Source: Oscillospiraceae bacterium
GTDB taxonomy: Bacteria > Bacillota > Clostridia > Oscillospirales > Acutalibacteraceae
DNA length: 64,000 nt
NCBI GenBank assembly: GCA_015065865.1
Contig: SVPM01000002.1
Location: forward strand, 1 to 64,000
Reading direction: 5' to 3'
A program made the translations under genes and the position numbers. Every line of letters begins with the position of its first letter. Within the stretch, counting starts at the first letter, position 1. The notes below the pieces were generated by a model that saw only the letters and a list, made by a program, of their open reading frames with translations, was not told where the DNA came from and made no database searches. Positions 19,223 to 28,920 of this stretch are shown here, one piece after another.

Positions 19223-22200
19223 TCACTTTGCCGCGGGAAGTTTATCGATCTTCATAACGGCGTATTGCAGGATGAGGCGTGCATCGGTGGAGTTCACCGC
19301 GCCGTTGCCGTCCACATCGGCACAGGCCAAGTCCAAGCCCTCCGCACGAATCTTTTGCACCGCATATTGCAGTGTCAAACGGGCGTCGGTGGAGTTCACG
19401 ACAGTATCGCCGTTCACGTCGCCGAGCAGGGCGGGGGAGGGCGGCAACGGTTCCAAGGCCGCGATCGCGTTTTTAAGCGCCGCCGTTGCATCGGTCACGG
19501 CGAGCGGGGTGGCGAGAGGCGCCGCACTGTAGGTCGTATGCGCTTTTTCTAACATGATCTCCAGCCACGTTGCCGATTCGATGGTGTAGAGATCGGGGTC
19601 GATCATCTCGGCTTCCCGAATGGCCGCTAACAAGTCGTCAAACGAAGCGAGAACACCGGTCGCCGCGGCGTTGACGGCGGCATCCGTCACCGTCGGCGCG
19701 GTCAAGCCGAAGGAGAACCCATCGAAGAACAGGGTGCCCGTATCCTCGGCGACGCCGTGGAAGGTGACGCCGCTCACCGCATTCAGCAGGGCGGCGGGAT
19801 TCTTTTGAACAACGCCCTTGAGTGTCAGTTGATCCAGTGCGAAGGTGTACACGTGAAACGCCGTGCCGCCTGCCGTGAGTGTCACCGTGTTGCCGCCGTC
19901 AACCGGCGGGACGTCGTAGGTCTTGCCGCCGCTCGTTAACGTCATCGAGAGTTCTACGGCAGTGGCGGAGGGGTTGAGCAGTTTGACCGACAGCGTTTTG
20001 TATTTGCCCCATTTCTGCGCGGTCTGCGGATAGGTGAGAATGAGAGATACGAGGAAATTGCGGTCAAACTCCACCCGCAGAGAGGCGATACCTTCTGCCT
20101 TGATGACGGTGTCGTAGGAGTAATCGCCGCTTTCCACGGCAAAGGAGGGGCGGTATCCGTATTTGTAGTCGGCCGTGTTGGTTTCATCGTATACCCATAC
20201 GTCGCGGTCGGCGTACATCCAATCCTGCGCCGTGAAGCGGGTGCTGCTTTTGTCTTGGTTCGAAACCGTGTCGTTCGGTTTTGCGGTGCGGAAGGGGGAG
20301 GCGGGAATGCCGTCCGCGTTCGCAAGGTTTGCCGCCTGTGCGAAGTCGTCAAACGCATACGTCACGTGCTGCGGTTCGGCCACGTAGCGGTTCCACACCT
20401 TCACCGTGTCGGCATCCACGATCGCCGCTTCGGCGTTGACGTAGACACCGTCGCTCCCCGCGACGGTGAAACCGTGCAGGTCGGCGGTGCCGTCGAGCGT
20501 TTTGAGCCCGTCACCCACACGATCAAAGGTGACGTATACGGCGCCGTCTTTCACTTCCTTCGATGCGTATACGGGTGCGGTGTATTCCCCCTCGCCGCCG
20601 TATACCATATTGAGTGCCGCCAGCGCGTAGCGTTTGCCCGCCGGTGTCTTGATACGCGGGTGGATCGGGTCGGAGGTGTTGGTGCCGAGCATATGCTCGA
20701 GCGGCAGGTCATACAGCGGGAGCATGGCGGTGGTGGCCGCATCGCACACCGCCCAGCCGCGCTCCATATTTTCGGAAAGATAACCGATGGTCGCTTTGCC
20801 GATACCGTAGTTATACGGCGAGATCTGTGCAAAGATGAGCGGCATATCCCCGTTGGGATATCCGAACACGTCGCCCCAGCTGTCTTTCAGAGCGACGAGT
20901 GCTTCATCATACATATGGGAATAACTGCTGTTGCTTTCGCCTTGGTGCCAGATGGTGCCTGCGATATTCATCCCCTCGAGCGGTGCGATCTTCGCGTTGT
21001 ACCACGTGGTCATAATGCCCGCGGTTTCGGGCCACCAGTCGGCATCGTAATATTTACCCAAGGATTTGAGCGCGTTTTTGAGTTCGCCGTTTTGGTCGAT
21101 CGCCTCGCGGGAAAGCCACGCTTCGATCACGGTGGCGCCCAGTGCGGCGTTGACGATACCCACCGGCACGTCCAACGTTTCTTGCAGTTCTTTTGCAAAG
21201 GCATAGGCGATGGAGGACACGTTGGAAAGCGCTGCTTTATCGTTGCCGCGGCACCAATAAGCGCCGCCCACGTCGCGTGACGGCGTAGCGGAGGTGCCGC
21301 CGTTTGCCCGCAACGGTTCACAGAACACCCGAACGGCGGTGTTGTCGGCGGCGTTCAAAATGTCGGCGGCGTGCATATCGCGTCCGATCCACAACTCCAT
21401 ATTGGACTGGCCGCACGCGATCCACAACTCGCCTACCAACACGTCCTGTATCGTCCAGTCGTGTTCTCCCGCGGTGACGTGAATGGTATAGGCGGTGTAT
21501 CCGCCCTGCCGCGGTGCAAACGCCGCTTCCCAACGGCCGTCGGTGTTGATGGTGGTTTGCACCGTTTCAAGCAGGGAGTCGCCCTGATACAGTTCGGCGG
21601 TGACGGTGTCGCTCGCATCGCCGTATCCCCACAGGTTCATCGGCTTATTTTGCTGGAACAGCATACCGTCCGAAAACAGGGTGGGCAGTGTGGGGGCACC
21701 CGCTATATCCACCAGACGCACGTTGGTTACCGTGAACTGTAAGCGGTCGGTGAAATCGGAGGGCCAGTTGTTCATATAGATCCGCATATAGTTGATGGCG
21801 GAAAGATCGAGTTTGCCGCCCGTAGTGCCGAAGGAGGAGAGGGGGATGGCGTATTCATGGGTGCCTTCCTGCCAACGCAGTTGGTTGGTGCCGTAGTTGG
21901 CTTCGTTCACGTCGCAACGCCCCGACGAGGTGAGTTCGATCTGGCCACCGGCCAAAATCGGCGGGGTGAAATCTCCCGCGTTGGTGAGGTTTTGGAAGGT
22001 GATATCCATCAACAATACCAGCGTTGCGGGGTTGTGCTTGGAGGCGTCGATCGCAGGGAACGTCTTCTCCGCCACGACGGTGGGGGTGGCGGTGCCGTTA
22101 CCTGTGACGGTGCGGTTTAAGGTAAAGGGGATGTTACCCACGAGATACTCCGTTTCCCACACCGTTTCTCCCGCTTTCACAGCAGGGCGAGAGGTATCCA

Positions 22201-22753
22201 CCACGCACACGTCCGAAAGGCGCACGGTGTAGGTCGCGGTGGGGATGTTTGTAAACTCCATCCACCAGAAATTGAGAATGTCGGTGGAAAAATCCCACGA
22301 AGAAAAGCCGGAACCGGTCGAGAAAGGCAACAGGATCTCGTTCCATTCGCCCGACACAAGGTTGCCGCCGTCTACCGTGCGGAGGCTGTAGATGTTCCAC
22401 GTGAGCGATTTGGTGGGAGTTTGCAGGCTGTCGTAAAAATGGATCGTGTTACTGTGGTTGGAAAAAAGATCGGTGTTGGCGGGGTTTTGGCTGTCTTCAA
22501 AATAAAAGCGGAAAGACAGCGCCAAATGTTCCTCCGCAACCGACGAAAGGGAGATGTTTAATCCGTCTTTCCACGCATCGCCGTACTTCTTCCCGTCGGG
22601 AATGTAGTTAAACTGTTTCTTTTCGTGGATGGTGTACAGAACGTAGTTGTCCATAGGATCACGCTCCTCTGCCGAAACGGAGAATGTACCGCCGCATGCG
22701 GTGACGAACAAGGCCGCACAAAGCAGCACGGCCCATAGGCGCCGCCAAACCAT
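19223..22753 (-). CDS. Secreted sialate O-acetylesterase/SASA-domain esterase with carbohydrate-binding-like regions and C-terminal dockerin type I
   Basis: Signal peptide; LWIACGQSNMELWIGRDM (GQSNM), IWHQGESNSSYSHMY; C-terminus has two dockerin repeats GDVNGDTVVNSTDARLTLQYAV and ADVDGNGAVNSTDARLILQYAV. Confidence 0.85.
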   Translation of the reverse strand: MVWRRLWAVLLCAALFVTACGGTFSVSAEERDPMDNYVLYTIHEKKQFNYIPDGKKYGDAWKDGLNISLSSVAEEHLALSFRFYFEDSQNPANTDLFSNHSNTIHFYDSLQTPTKSLTWNIYSLRTVDGGNLVSGEWNEILLPFSTGSGFSSWDFSTDILNFWWMEFTNIPTATYTVRLSDVCVVDTSRPAVKAGETVWETEYLVGNIPFTLNRTVTGNGTATPTVVAEKTFPAIDASKHNPATLVLLMDITFQNLTNAGDFTPPILAGGQIELTSSGRCDVNEANYGTNQLRWQEGTHEYAIPLSSFGTTGGKLDLSAINYMRIYMNNWPSDFTDRLQFTVTNVRLVDIAGAPTLPTLFSDGMLFQQNKPMNLWGYGDASDTVTAELYQGDSLLETVQTTINTDGRWEAAFAPRQGGYTAYTIHVTAGEHDWTIQDVLVGELWIACGQSNMELWIGRDMHAADILNAADNTAVRVFCEPLRANGGTSATPSRDVGGAYWCRGNDKAALSNVSSIAYAFAKELQETLDVPVGIVNAALGATVIEAWLSREAIDQNGELKNALKSLGKYYDADWWPETAGIMTTWYNAKIAPLEGMNIAGTIWHQGESNSSYSHMYDEALVALKDSWGDVFGYPNGDMPLIFAQISPYNYGIGKATIGYLSENMERGWAVCDAATTAMLPLYDLPLEHMLGTNTSDPIHPRIKTPAGKRYALAALNMVYGGEGEYTAPVYASKEVKDGAVYVTFDRVGDGLKTLDGTADLHGFTVAGSDGVYVNAEAAIVDADTVKVWNRYVAEPQHVTYAFDDFAQAANLANADGIPASPFRTAKPNDTVSNQDKSSTRFTAQDWMYADRDVWVYDETNTADYKYGYRPSFAVESGDYSYDTVIKAEGIASLRVEFDRNFLVSLILTYPQTAQKWGKYKTLSVKLLNPSATAVELSMTLTSGGKTYDVPPVDGGNTVTLTAGGTAFHVYTFALDQLTLKGVVQKNPAALLNAVSGVTFHGVAEDTGTLFFDGFSFGLTAPTVTDAAVNAAATGVLASFDDLLAAIREAEMIDPDLYTIESATWLEIMLEKAHTTYSAAPLATPLAVTDATAALKNAIAALEPLPPSPALLGDVNGDTVVNSTDARLTLQYAVQKIRAEGLDLACADVDGNGAVNSTDARLILQYAVMKIDKLPAAK

Positions 22754-22896
22754 AAAACCGCCTCCCTACAGTTATTTATATATAAAATAACACATTTATT
22801 CGGCGTTTGCAACACCCAATCGTGCAATTGCGAAAGGGCCGCAAAATTTTGGTAAAAAAAGACAAAATAAAATTTAAAATTTTTGCATCAAAAGGG

Positions 22897-22925
22897 TTGC
22901 AATTTTGAGAGAAAGTGGGTATAAT
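22897..22925 (+). promoter_or_regulatory. Promoter of mraZ/dcw cluster
   Basis: TTGCAA-17 nt-TATAAT. Confidence 0.65.
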
Positions 22926-22965
22926 GTTCCTATGGTGGGGAAAAGTGCATCAGAAACCCATCTTT

Positions 22966-22981
22966 GTGGAGGAAAGTGGAG
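22966..22981 (+). promoter_or_regulatory. Putative MraZ operator (10-bp spaced GTGGAG repeats)
   Basis: GTGGAG GAAA GTGGAG upstream of mraZ, resembling MraZ direct-repeat operators in Firmicutes. Confidence 0.6.
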
Positions 22982-23029
22982 GTTTTCCACCTTTTCAACA
23001 CGTTTTCAACAATGAAAGGAGGGGATACA

Positions 23030-23458
23030 GTGACGAAAGGGTATTACGGACGGTATCAGCACACGATCGATGCCAAAGGGCGCGTGTTCGTGCCGGTGAA
23101 ATTCCGCGATAAACTGGGCAGCGGCTTCATTGCGGCGGCCGTGTTGGATCACTGTATCTCCCTGTACTCGTTCGAAGAATGGGACAAGTTGATGGAGGGT
23201 ATCAACGCCCTGCCCGTTTCCAAAGCGCGCGACTTGCAGCGTGCGCTGTCCTCTAACGCGATCGACGTGGAGGTGGATGCCCAAGGGCGCATCCTGCTGC
23301 CGAAACATCTGGTGGCATACGGTTACCTTGAAAAAGAGGTGACGGTCATCGGTGCCGGCAACCACGCCGAAATTTGGAATGCCGCCCGTTTGGCTGAACG
23401 GGAGAGTGCCATGACCGACGAGGCGCTGGAAGAAAAGTTTGTGGAACTCGGATTCTGA
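23030..23458 (+). CDS. mraZ: Transcriptional regulator MraZ
   Basis: GTG start after AAAGGAGGGG; TKGYYGRYQHTIDAKGRVFVPVKFRDKLG and second AQGRILLPKHL motif. Confidence 0.94.
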   Translation: MTKGYYGRYQHTIDAKGRVFVPVKFRDKLGSGFIAAAVLDHCISLYSFEEWDKLMEGINALPVSKARDLQRALSSNAIDVEVDAQGRILLPKHLVAYGYLEKEVTVIGAGNHAEIWNAARLAERESAMTDEALEEKFVELGF

Positions 23459-23488
23459 TCGAACCGAAACGTTAAAGGAGGGCGCACC

Positions 23489-24433
23489 GTGCCGCAGGAA
23501 GTTTCGAGCTATCACCGTCCGGTGTTGCTGGACGAAACGTTGACGGCACTCGCCCCTCGACCCGACGGAATATATCTGGACGGCACGGCCGGCGGCGGCG
23601 GTCACTCGTTTGCTATTGCCTCCCGTCTTACGACGGGGCGCCTGATCGCGCTGGATCAAGATCCGGATGCCGTTGCGGCGGCCTCGGCTCGCCTTGCGGG
23701 GCTTCCCGCCACGGTGGTACGGTCCAACTTTGCACAGATGGATGCCGTGCTGGCATCGCTGGACATCACGGCGGTAGACGGCATCTTGCTGGATATCGGC
23801 GTGTCCTCCCACCAGTTGGATACCGCCGAACGCGGGTTTTCCTATCATATGGATGCGCCGCTGGATATGCGAATGAGCCAAAGCGGCACCACCGCCGCCG
23901 ACTTGGTAAACACCCTGTCGGAAGCGGAACTGATGAAGATATTTTACGATTACGGTGAGGAAAAGTTTTCGCCCCGCATCGCCCGCGCGGTGGTGACGGC
24001 ACGGCAGACGGCACCCATCCTCACCACCATACAACTGGCGGATATCATCCGCGATGCAGTTCCTGCCGCGGCACGGCGGGACGGACATCCCGCACGGCGG
24101 GTGTTCCAAGCACTGCGGATCGCGGTGAACGGCGAACTTGACCGTTTGTCCGAAGCGCTGGATACCGCCTTTGATTGTTTGAAGGACGGCGGCCGCCTTG
24201 CGGTCATTACCTTCCATTCGTTGGAGGACCGCATCGTGAAACAGCGGTTCAACCAATGGCGGCAGGGATGCACCTGCCCGCGGGAGTTTCCCGTGTGCGT
24301 GTGCGGCAAAACGCCCGCCGCCGCGCCTGTCGGAAAGCCGTGGGAGGCTTCTGCCGCAGAATTACAAGAAAATCCGCGTGCCCGCAGTGCCAAACTGCGG
24401 TGTATTGAACGCATACACGCGAAAAACGATTAA
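23489..24433 (+). CDS. rsmH: 16S rRNA (cytosine1402-N4)-methyltransferase
   Basis: YHRPVLLDETLTAL, DGTAGGGGHS, DIGVSSHQLD, FHSLEDRIVKQ. Confidence 0.96.
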   Translation: MPQEVSSYHRPVLLDETLTALAPRPDGIYLDGTAGGGGHSFAIASRLTTGRLIALDQDPDAVAAASARLAGLPATVVRSNFAQMDAVLASLDITAVDGILLDIGVSSHQLDTAERGFSYHMDAPLDMRMSQSGTTAADLVNTLSEAELMKIFYDYGEEKFSPRIARAVVTARQTAPILTTIQLADIIRDAVPAAARRDGHPARRVFQALRIAVNGELDRLSEALDTAFDCLKDGGRLAVITFHSLEDRIVKQRFNQWRQGCTCPREFPVCVCGKTPAAAPVGKPWEASAAELQENPRARSAKLRCIERIHAKND

Positions 24434-24453
24434 AAGAAAGGACGGGATGAAGA

Positions 24454-24963
24454 ATGGCTATGCAAACGCCGGTGCACGGTACCGAAGCTTACGATCTGTC
24501 GCTGTTTGAAGAACGTCCCGCCCGTCTTAAGGTGGTAAAACCGAGCAAAAAGGTGCAAAAAGCACAGCGCCGTGCGGCGCGCGTGCAATCCGTTGTGAAC
24601 GTGGCGGTGGCGTTGTTGGTCACCACGGCGGTGTGTGCGGTGGTGGCGCTGATGATCTTTGACCGCGTGCAGATCACCGAGATCAACGATGAGATCATTC
24701 AAAAGCAGGAAACGCTGGATATTTTGGAAAGCGAAACCATTCGTTTGTCCAACGAACTGGCGGCACAGACCTCGGCTGAGCAGGTGGATTCTTATGCCGC
24801 CGCCAACGGTATGCAGAAGATCGACAACTATCAGTTGCAGTACATCACGGTGGAAGCAGGCGATAAGTTGGAGGTTACGAACAACGGCGAACGAGGCTTC
24901 TTTGAAACGGTGGCGGCCGGTATCGGCGATTTTTTCCACTGGATGAAATATTTGTTTGAATGA
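24454..24963 (+). CDS. ftsL: FtsL/septum formation initiator-like protein
   Basis: Small single-TM coiled-coil protein between rsmH and a class B PBP. Confidence 0.75.
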   Translation: MAMQTPVHGTEAYDLSLFEERPARLKVVKPSKKVQKAQRRAARVQSVVNVAVALLVTTAVCAVVALMIFDRVQITEINDEIIQKQETLDILESETIRLSNELAAQTSAEQVDSYAAANGMQKIDNYQLQYITVEAGDKLEVTNNGERGFFETVAAGIGDFFHWMKYLFE

Positions 24964-25001
24964 CGCGGTATGTGTGACCGTGTTGCGTAATATGCTGTTT
25001 A

Positions 25002-25150
25002 GGGTGAGCAGTCAAACCCGAACGCCGTTTCGGGAAGGCGGATGTTCGCTCATCCTTCGTTAAAATACTCGCCAATACGTAAGGGGCTCGGCACTCTACG
25101 GTTTCGGCAAGGATCCTTTCGAGAGTTGAGAAGTTGAACCTCAACTCTCG
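25002..25150 (+). ncRNA. Candidate structured leader/attenuator RNA between ftsL and pbp2
   Basis: Hairpins CCCGAA-CGCCGT-TTCGGG (25017-25034) and GGATG-TTCGCT-CATCC (25040-25055) enclosed by GGTGAG/CTCGCC (25003-25008/25068-25073). Ends in a terminator hairpin. Family not recognised. Confidence 0.5.
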
Positions 25151-25155
25151 TTTTG
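25120..25155 (+). terminator. Terminator hairpin inside dcw cluster (attenuator candidate)
   Basis: CGAGAGTTGAG-AAGTTGAAC-CTCAACTCTCG-TTTTG, 11-bp perfect stem, 31 nt before the pbp2 ATG. Confidence 0.7.
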
Positions 25156-25185
25156 TACTTATATATTGCAGAAAGGGAGGTTTTC

Positions 25186-27453
25186 ATGGCGACTTCGGAG
25201 AAAAAAAGCAGTTCCGAAATGAATGTCCGTGCACCGGCACGCGGGATGAAACTGCGGGCGGTGCTGGTTCTTTTGGTGATCGTGTTTGTCGCGTTCGGCG
25301 GTGTGATCGCCCAGTTGTTTCATTGGCAGATAAACCAAGGCGATTCCCTGCAGCAGGAGGCAGTGGCACAGCAACTCAGCGATACCGTCACCTCGCCCAA
25401 CCGCGGTAAAATACTGGATCGCAACGGCAATACGTTGGCAGAATCTCAGTTGGTGTGGACGGTTATTATGTCACCCGCCGCCATCGAGAGCGAAGAGGAC
25501 CGTCTGACGATCGCGGAGGACATTTCCGCATTGTTGGAGGTGGATAGGGACACACTGTATGCAAAGACACAAAAGACCTATTCCCAGTTTGAATACGTGA
25601 AAAAGAAGATCCCGCGTGCGAAAGTGGAAGAGCTGGCCACGTGGGTGTCCGAAAAGCAAATGGGCGGCGTGTTCCGCGTGATCACCGACTATAAGCGTGT
25701 ATATCCTTACGGTTCGCTTGCTTCTACCGTGCTCGGTTTCACGGGCGCGGAGGGAACGGGTCTATACGGTCTGGAAGCGATGTATGAGGGCACGCTCGCC
25801 GGAGAAGCGGGGCGTGTTATCACGACCCAAAACGGGTGGGGCGAAAAAATGCCCAACACGTTGAGCTACGAAAAGACCATTGATGCCAACGACGGCAATT
25901 GGTTGGTGCTCACCATCGATCAGACCATTCAGCACTACGCCGAAAAATATTTGGAAGAAGCCGTGCGTTCCACCGGTTGTACCAACCGTGGCTTGGCGGT
26001 GATGATGGACGTTAAGACCGGCGGTATTTTGGCCTTGGCGGTCAAAGGGGATTATGACCCGAACGACCCGTTCACCGTTGCCGATCCCGATGTGTTGGCG
26101 CAGTTGGCGGAACTTTCGGGTGACGAGGAATCCACCGCCCGTGCGGCGGCACTGCAAAAGCAGTGGAACAACAAGGTGGTATACGATTTCTATGAGCCGG
26201 GTTCGGTGTTCAAGGTGTTCACCTCGTGTATGGGCATCGAGGAAGGCGTGGCAAGCGAAAATACCACCTTCCGCTGCGGCGGTTCGCTCACGGTGCTCGG
26301 CCGTAAGATGAACTGTCACGTGTATCCCTCGGCACACGGTACCCAGACGTTTGCACAGGCGATCTCCAACTCCTGCAACCCTGCGTTTATGAACTTGGGC
26401 CTTTCGGTGGGAGCTAAGAACTTCTTTAAATATTTTGTCGGTTTCGGCTTTACCGAACTGACGGGAATCGATATGCTCGGCGAGTCAAAGGTGACGTCGG
26501 CACTGTATTATGACGACACGATGGGCGACGTGTCGCTGGCGACCAACTCCATCGGTCAGACTTTTAAGATCACGCCTATCCAAATGATCACCGCGATCTC
26601 CGCCGTGGCCAACGGCGGCGACCTGATGACCCCTTACGTGGTGGCGGAACAGCTCGACAGTGCGGGTAACGTGGTGAAGGCCACCACCCCGACCGTGCGC
26701 CGTCAGGTGATCTCGAAAGATACCGCCTCCCGCGTGAGCGCGATGCTTGCGGCGGCGGTCAACGGCGGCGGTTCGCGTAATGCCTACGTGGCGGGATATC
26801 GCGTGGCGGGTAAAACGGGTACGTCGGATAAGACCGAAACCGCCCAGACCGAGAACAACGTGTGGGCGTCTTTTGCGGGATATGCTCCGGCGGACGACCC
26901 GCAAGTGGCCATTTTGGTGGTGCTCGATGAGCCGCACAGCGCCATTCGTTACGGTGGAACCATTTCCGCTCCCGTGGCGCAAAAGATATTGGCGGATGCC
27001 CTGCCGTATCTCGGCATCGAACCGATATATACCGATGCGGAATTGGCCAATATGAACAGTGCGACTCCGACAGTGGTGGGTAAAGAGGTCAACACCGCCG
27101 CGTCGCTTGTGAAAAGTCAAGGGCTGGAATATTACGTCGTGGGCGACGGCAGTACGGTGCTCAAACAGGTGCCGGACGGCGGTGCGACCATTCCGAAGGG
27201 CGGCCAAGTGGTGCTGTATACCGAAACGACGGTGGCGGACAAAACGGTTACCGTGCCGAAGTTTGAGGGTATGACCTTGGCACAGGCGAACCAAGCGGCC
27301 GCCGCATCGGGCGTGAATATTTTGATCAAAGGTTTGGTTACGGGTGCCACGGGTGACCCGAAAGTGTCCACCCAAAGTGTGGCGGGCGGCAGTACCGCAC
27401 CGCGCGGCACGGTGGTTACCGTGAACTTTATTTATGCCGATGCGATCGAGTGA
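25186..27453 (+). CDS. Class B penicillin-binding protein (SpoVD/PBP2-like) with two C-terminal PASTA domains
   Basis: PBP dimerisation domain; EPGSVFKVFTS (SxxK), SNSCNPA (SxN), GKTGTSDK (KTG); PASTA-like VTVPKFEGMTLAQANQAAAASGV. Confidence 0.95.
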   Translation: MATSEKKSSSEMNVRAPARGMKLRAVLVLLVIVFVAFGGVIAQLFHWQINQGDSLQQEAVAQQLSDTVTSPNRGKILDRNGNTLAESQLVWTVIMSPAAIESEEDRLTIAEDISALLEVDRDTLYAKTQKTYSQFEYVKKKIPRAKVEELATWVSEKQMGGVFRVITDYKRVYPYGSLASTVLGFTGAEGTGLYGLEAMYEGTLAGEAGRVITTQNGWGEKMPNTLSYEKTIDANDGNWLVLTIDQTIQHYAEKYLEEAVRSTGCTNRGLAVMMDVKTGGILALAVKGDYDPNDPFTVADPDVLAQLAELSGDEESTARAAALQKQWNNKVVYDFYEPGSVFKVFTSCMGIEEGVASENTTFRCGGSLTVLGRKMNCHVYPSAHGTQTFAQAISNSCNPAFMNLGLSVGAKNFFKYFVGFGFTELTGIDMLGESKVTSALYYDDTMGDVSLATNSIGQTFKITPIQMITAISAVANGGDLMTPYVVAEQLDSAGNVVKATTPTVRRQVISKDTASRVSAMLAAAVNGGGSRNAYVAGYRVAGKTGTSDKTETAQTENNVWASFAGYAPADDPQVAILVVLDEPHSAIRYGGTISAPVAQKILADALPYLGIEPIYTDAELANMNSATPTVVGKEVNTAASLVKSQGLEYYVVGDGSTVLKQVPDGGATIPKGGQVVLYTETTVADKTVTVPKFEGMTLAQANQAAAASGVNILIKGLVTGATGDPKVSTQSVAGGSTAPRGTVVTVNFIYADAIE

Positions 27454-27498
27454 TGTCGCGTGTTTTTTAACCGAGGATGAGCGAAAGGAAGTGGCAGT

Positions 27499-28917
27499 AT
27501 GATGCAGTTGTCGATGCTTATGGGCGGTGCACTGCCGATTGCGGACCGTGAGATCGCGGGTATCACCTGCGATTCCCGCCGTGTGGAAAGCGGGTTTGCG
27601 TTTGTGTGTATTCGCGGCACGGCACAGGATGGGCACGTGTATGCCGCCGATGCGCTGAAAAAAGGCGCGGCGGTGGTGATCACCGAAGTGGCGCAAGGGC
27701 TTTCGGATGAGATCACCGTGTCGGATACGCGGCAGGTGTGGGCGCAGATGTGCGCGCATTGGTTCGGTAATCCCGCCGAAAAACTGCATCTGATCGGTGT
27801 TACGGGAACCAACGGTAAGACCACGGTTACGTGGTTGCTTAAGGCGGCACTCACCGCGTGCGGGCACAAGGTGGGGCTGCTCGGTACCATTCAGAATATG
27901 ATCGGCGAGCGTGTGCTCCCCTCGGGTCACACCACACCCGACCCGTATGAACTGCAAAGTATGCTTGCCTTGATGGTGGCGGAAGGCTGCAGTTATGCGG
28001 TGATGGAAGTATCGTCCCATGCGTTGTGCCAACATCGTGTGGAGGGGTGTGTGTTCGATGCGGCGGTGTTCACCAATCTCACGCAGGACCATCTGGATTA
28101 CCACGGCACGATGGAAGCGTATATGCAAGCGAAGAAACGGCTGTTTTCACAGGCGCGTCGGGCCGTTATCAATATAGACGACGATTGGGCAGAGGCCATG
28201 TGCGAGGGGGTCACGGCCCCCACGGTGACCTTTTCCGCAAAAGGCGATGCGGATTATACCGCCCGTGAGATCACCGCGCGACCGGATGGGGTGGATTTCT
28301 TATTGCAGGCGGGAGAAACCGCTGCGCGGGTGCATTTCTCCATCCCCGGTATGTTTTCGGTGTATAACGCGCTGGCAACGGCGGCCTGCCTTCTGTCGCT
28401 GGGATTTCCGCTCTCTACCGTGGCAACGGCACTGGAGGCGGCACGCGGCGTGAAAGGGCGCGCCGAGATCGTGGAAGGCCCTGCGGGCGTCACGGTGGTG
28501 ATCGATTACGCGCACACCCCCGACGGCCTTGCCAACATCTGCCGCACGTTGAAGGAATGCTGTGCGGGTGAACTGATCACCGTGTTCGGTTGCGGCGGCG
28601 ACCGTGACCGCACCAAACGTCCACAGATGGGACGTATTGCGGCGCAGTTGTCCGACCGCGTGGTGGTCACGTCCGACAATCCGCGTTCGGAAGATCCGAT
28701 GAGCATTATTGATGAGATCTTGGTCGGTGTGCGGGAGGAAAATACGCCGTATATCGTGGAAGAAAACCGTGCCCGTGCCATTCACGCGGCGCTGGCATCC
28801 GCCAAAGAGGGGGATACGGTGCTGTTGGCAGGTAAGGGACACGAAACGTATCAAATCTTAGCCGACGGCGTGATCCATCTCGATGAACGGGAGATCGTAG
28901 CCGAGGCGCGGAGGTAA
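27499..28917 (+). CDS. murE: UDP-N-acetylmuramoyl-L-alanyl-D-glutamate--2,6-diaminopimelate ligase (meso-DAP type)
   Basis: GVTGTNGKTT, HTTPDP, and TSDNPRSEDPM (DNPR is the meso-DAP-specific motif). Confidence 0.95.
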   Translation: MMQLSMLMGGALPIADREIAGITCDSRRVESGFAFVCIRGTAQDGHVYAADALKKGAAVVITEVAQGLSDEITVSDTRQVWAQMCAHWFGNPAEKLHLIGVTGTNGKTTVTWLLKAALTACGHKVGLLGTIQNMIGERVLPSGHTTPDPYELQSMLALMVAEGCSYAVMEVSSHALCQHRVEGCVFDAAVFTNLTQDHLDYHGTMEAYMQAKKRLFSQARRAVINIDDDWAEAMCEGVTAPTVTFSAKGDADYTAREITARPDGVDFLLQAGETAARVHFSIPGMFSVYNALATAACLLSLGFPLSTVATALEAARGVKGRAEIVEGPAGVTVVIDYAHTPDGLANICRTLKECCAGELITVFGCGGDRDRTKRPQMGRIAAQLSDRVVVTSDNPRSEDPMSIIDEILVGVREENTPYIVEENRARAIHAALASAKEGDTVLLAGKGHETYQILADGVIHLDEREIVAEARR

Positions 28918-28920
28918 ATT

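Noticed and set aside
19211-19232. CGGCAAAG...CTTTGCCG inverted repeat at the end of the esterase gene
   Set aside because: Overlaps the stop codon and has no T-tract; too weak to call a terminator.
20255-21280. 341-aa plus-strand ORF
   Set aside because: Antisense to the dockerin esterase, no domain recognised.
24964-25150. T-box, tRNA, 6S, SRP or RNase P RNA
   Set aside because: Checked for T-box AGGGUGG core, tRNA TPsiC motif, SRP and RNase P conserved strings by eye; none matched, so left as an unassigned leader.
26485-28128. 547-aa minus-strand ORF opposite pbp2/murE
   Set aside because: Antisense shadow of two confidently assigned dcw genes.
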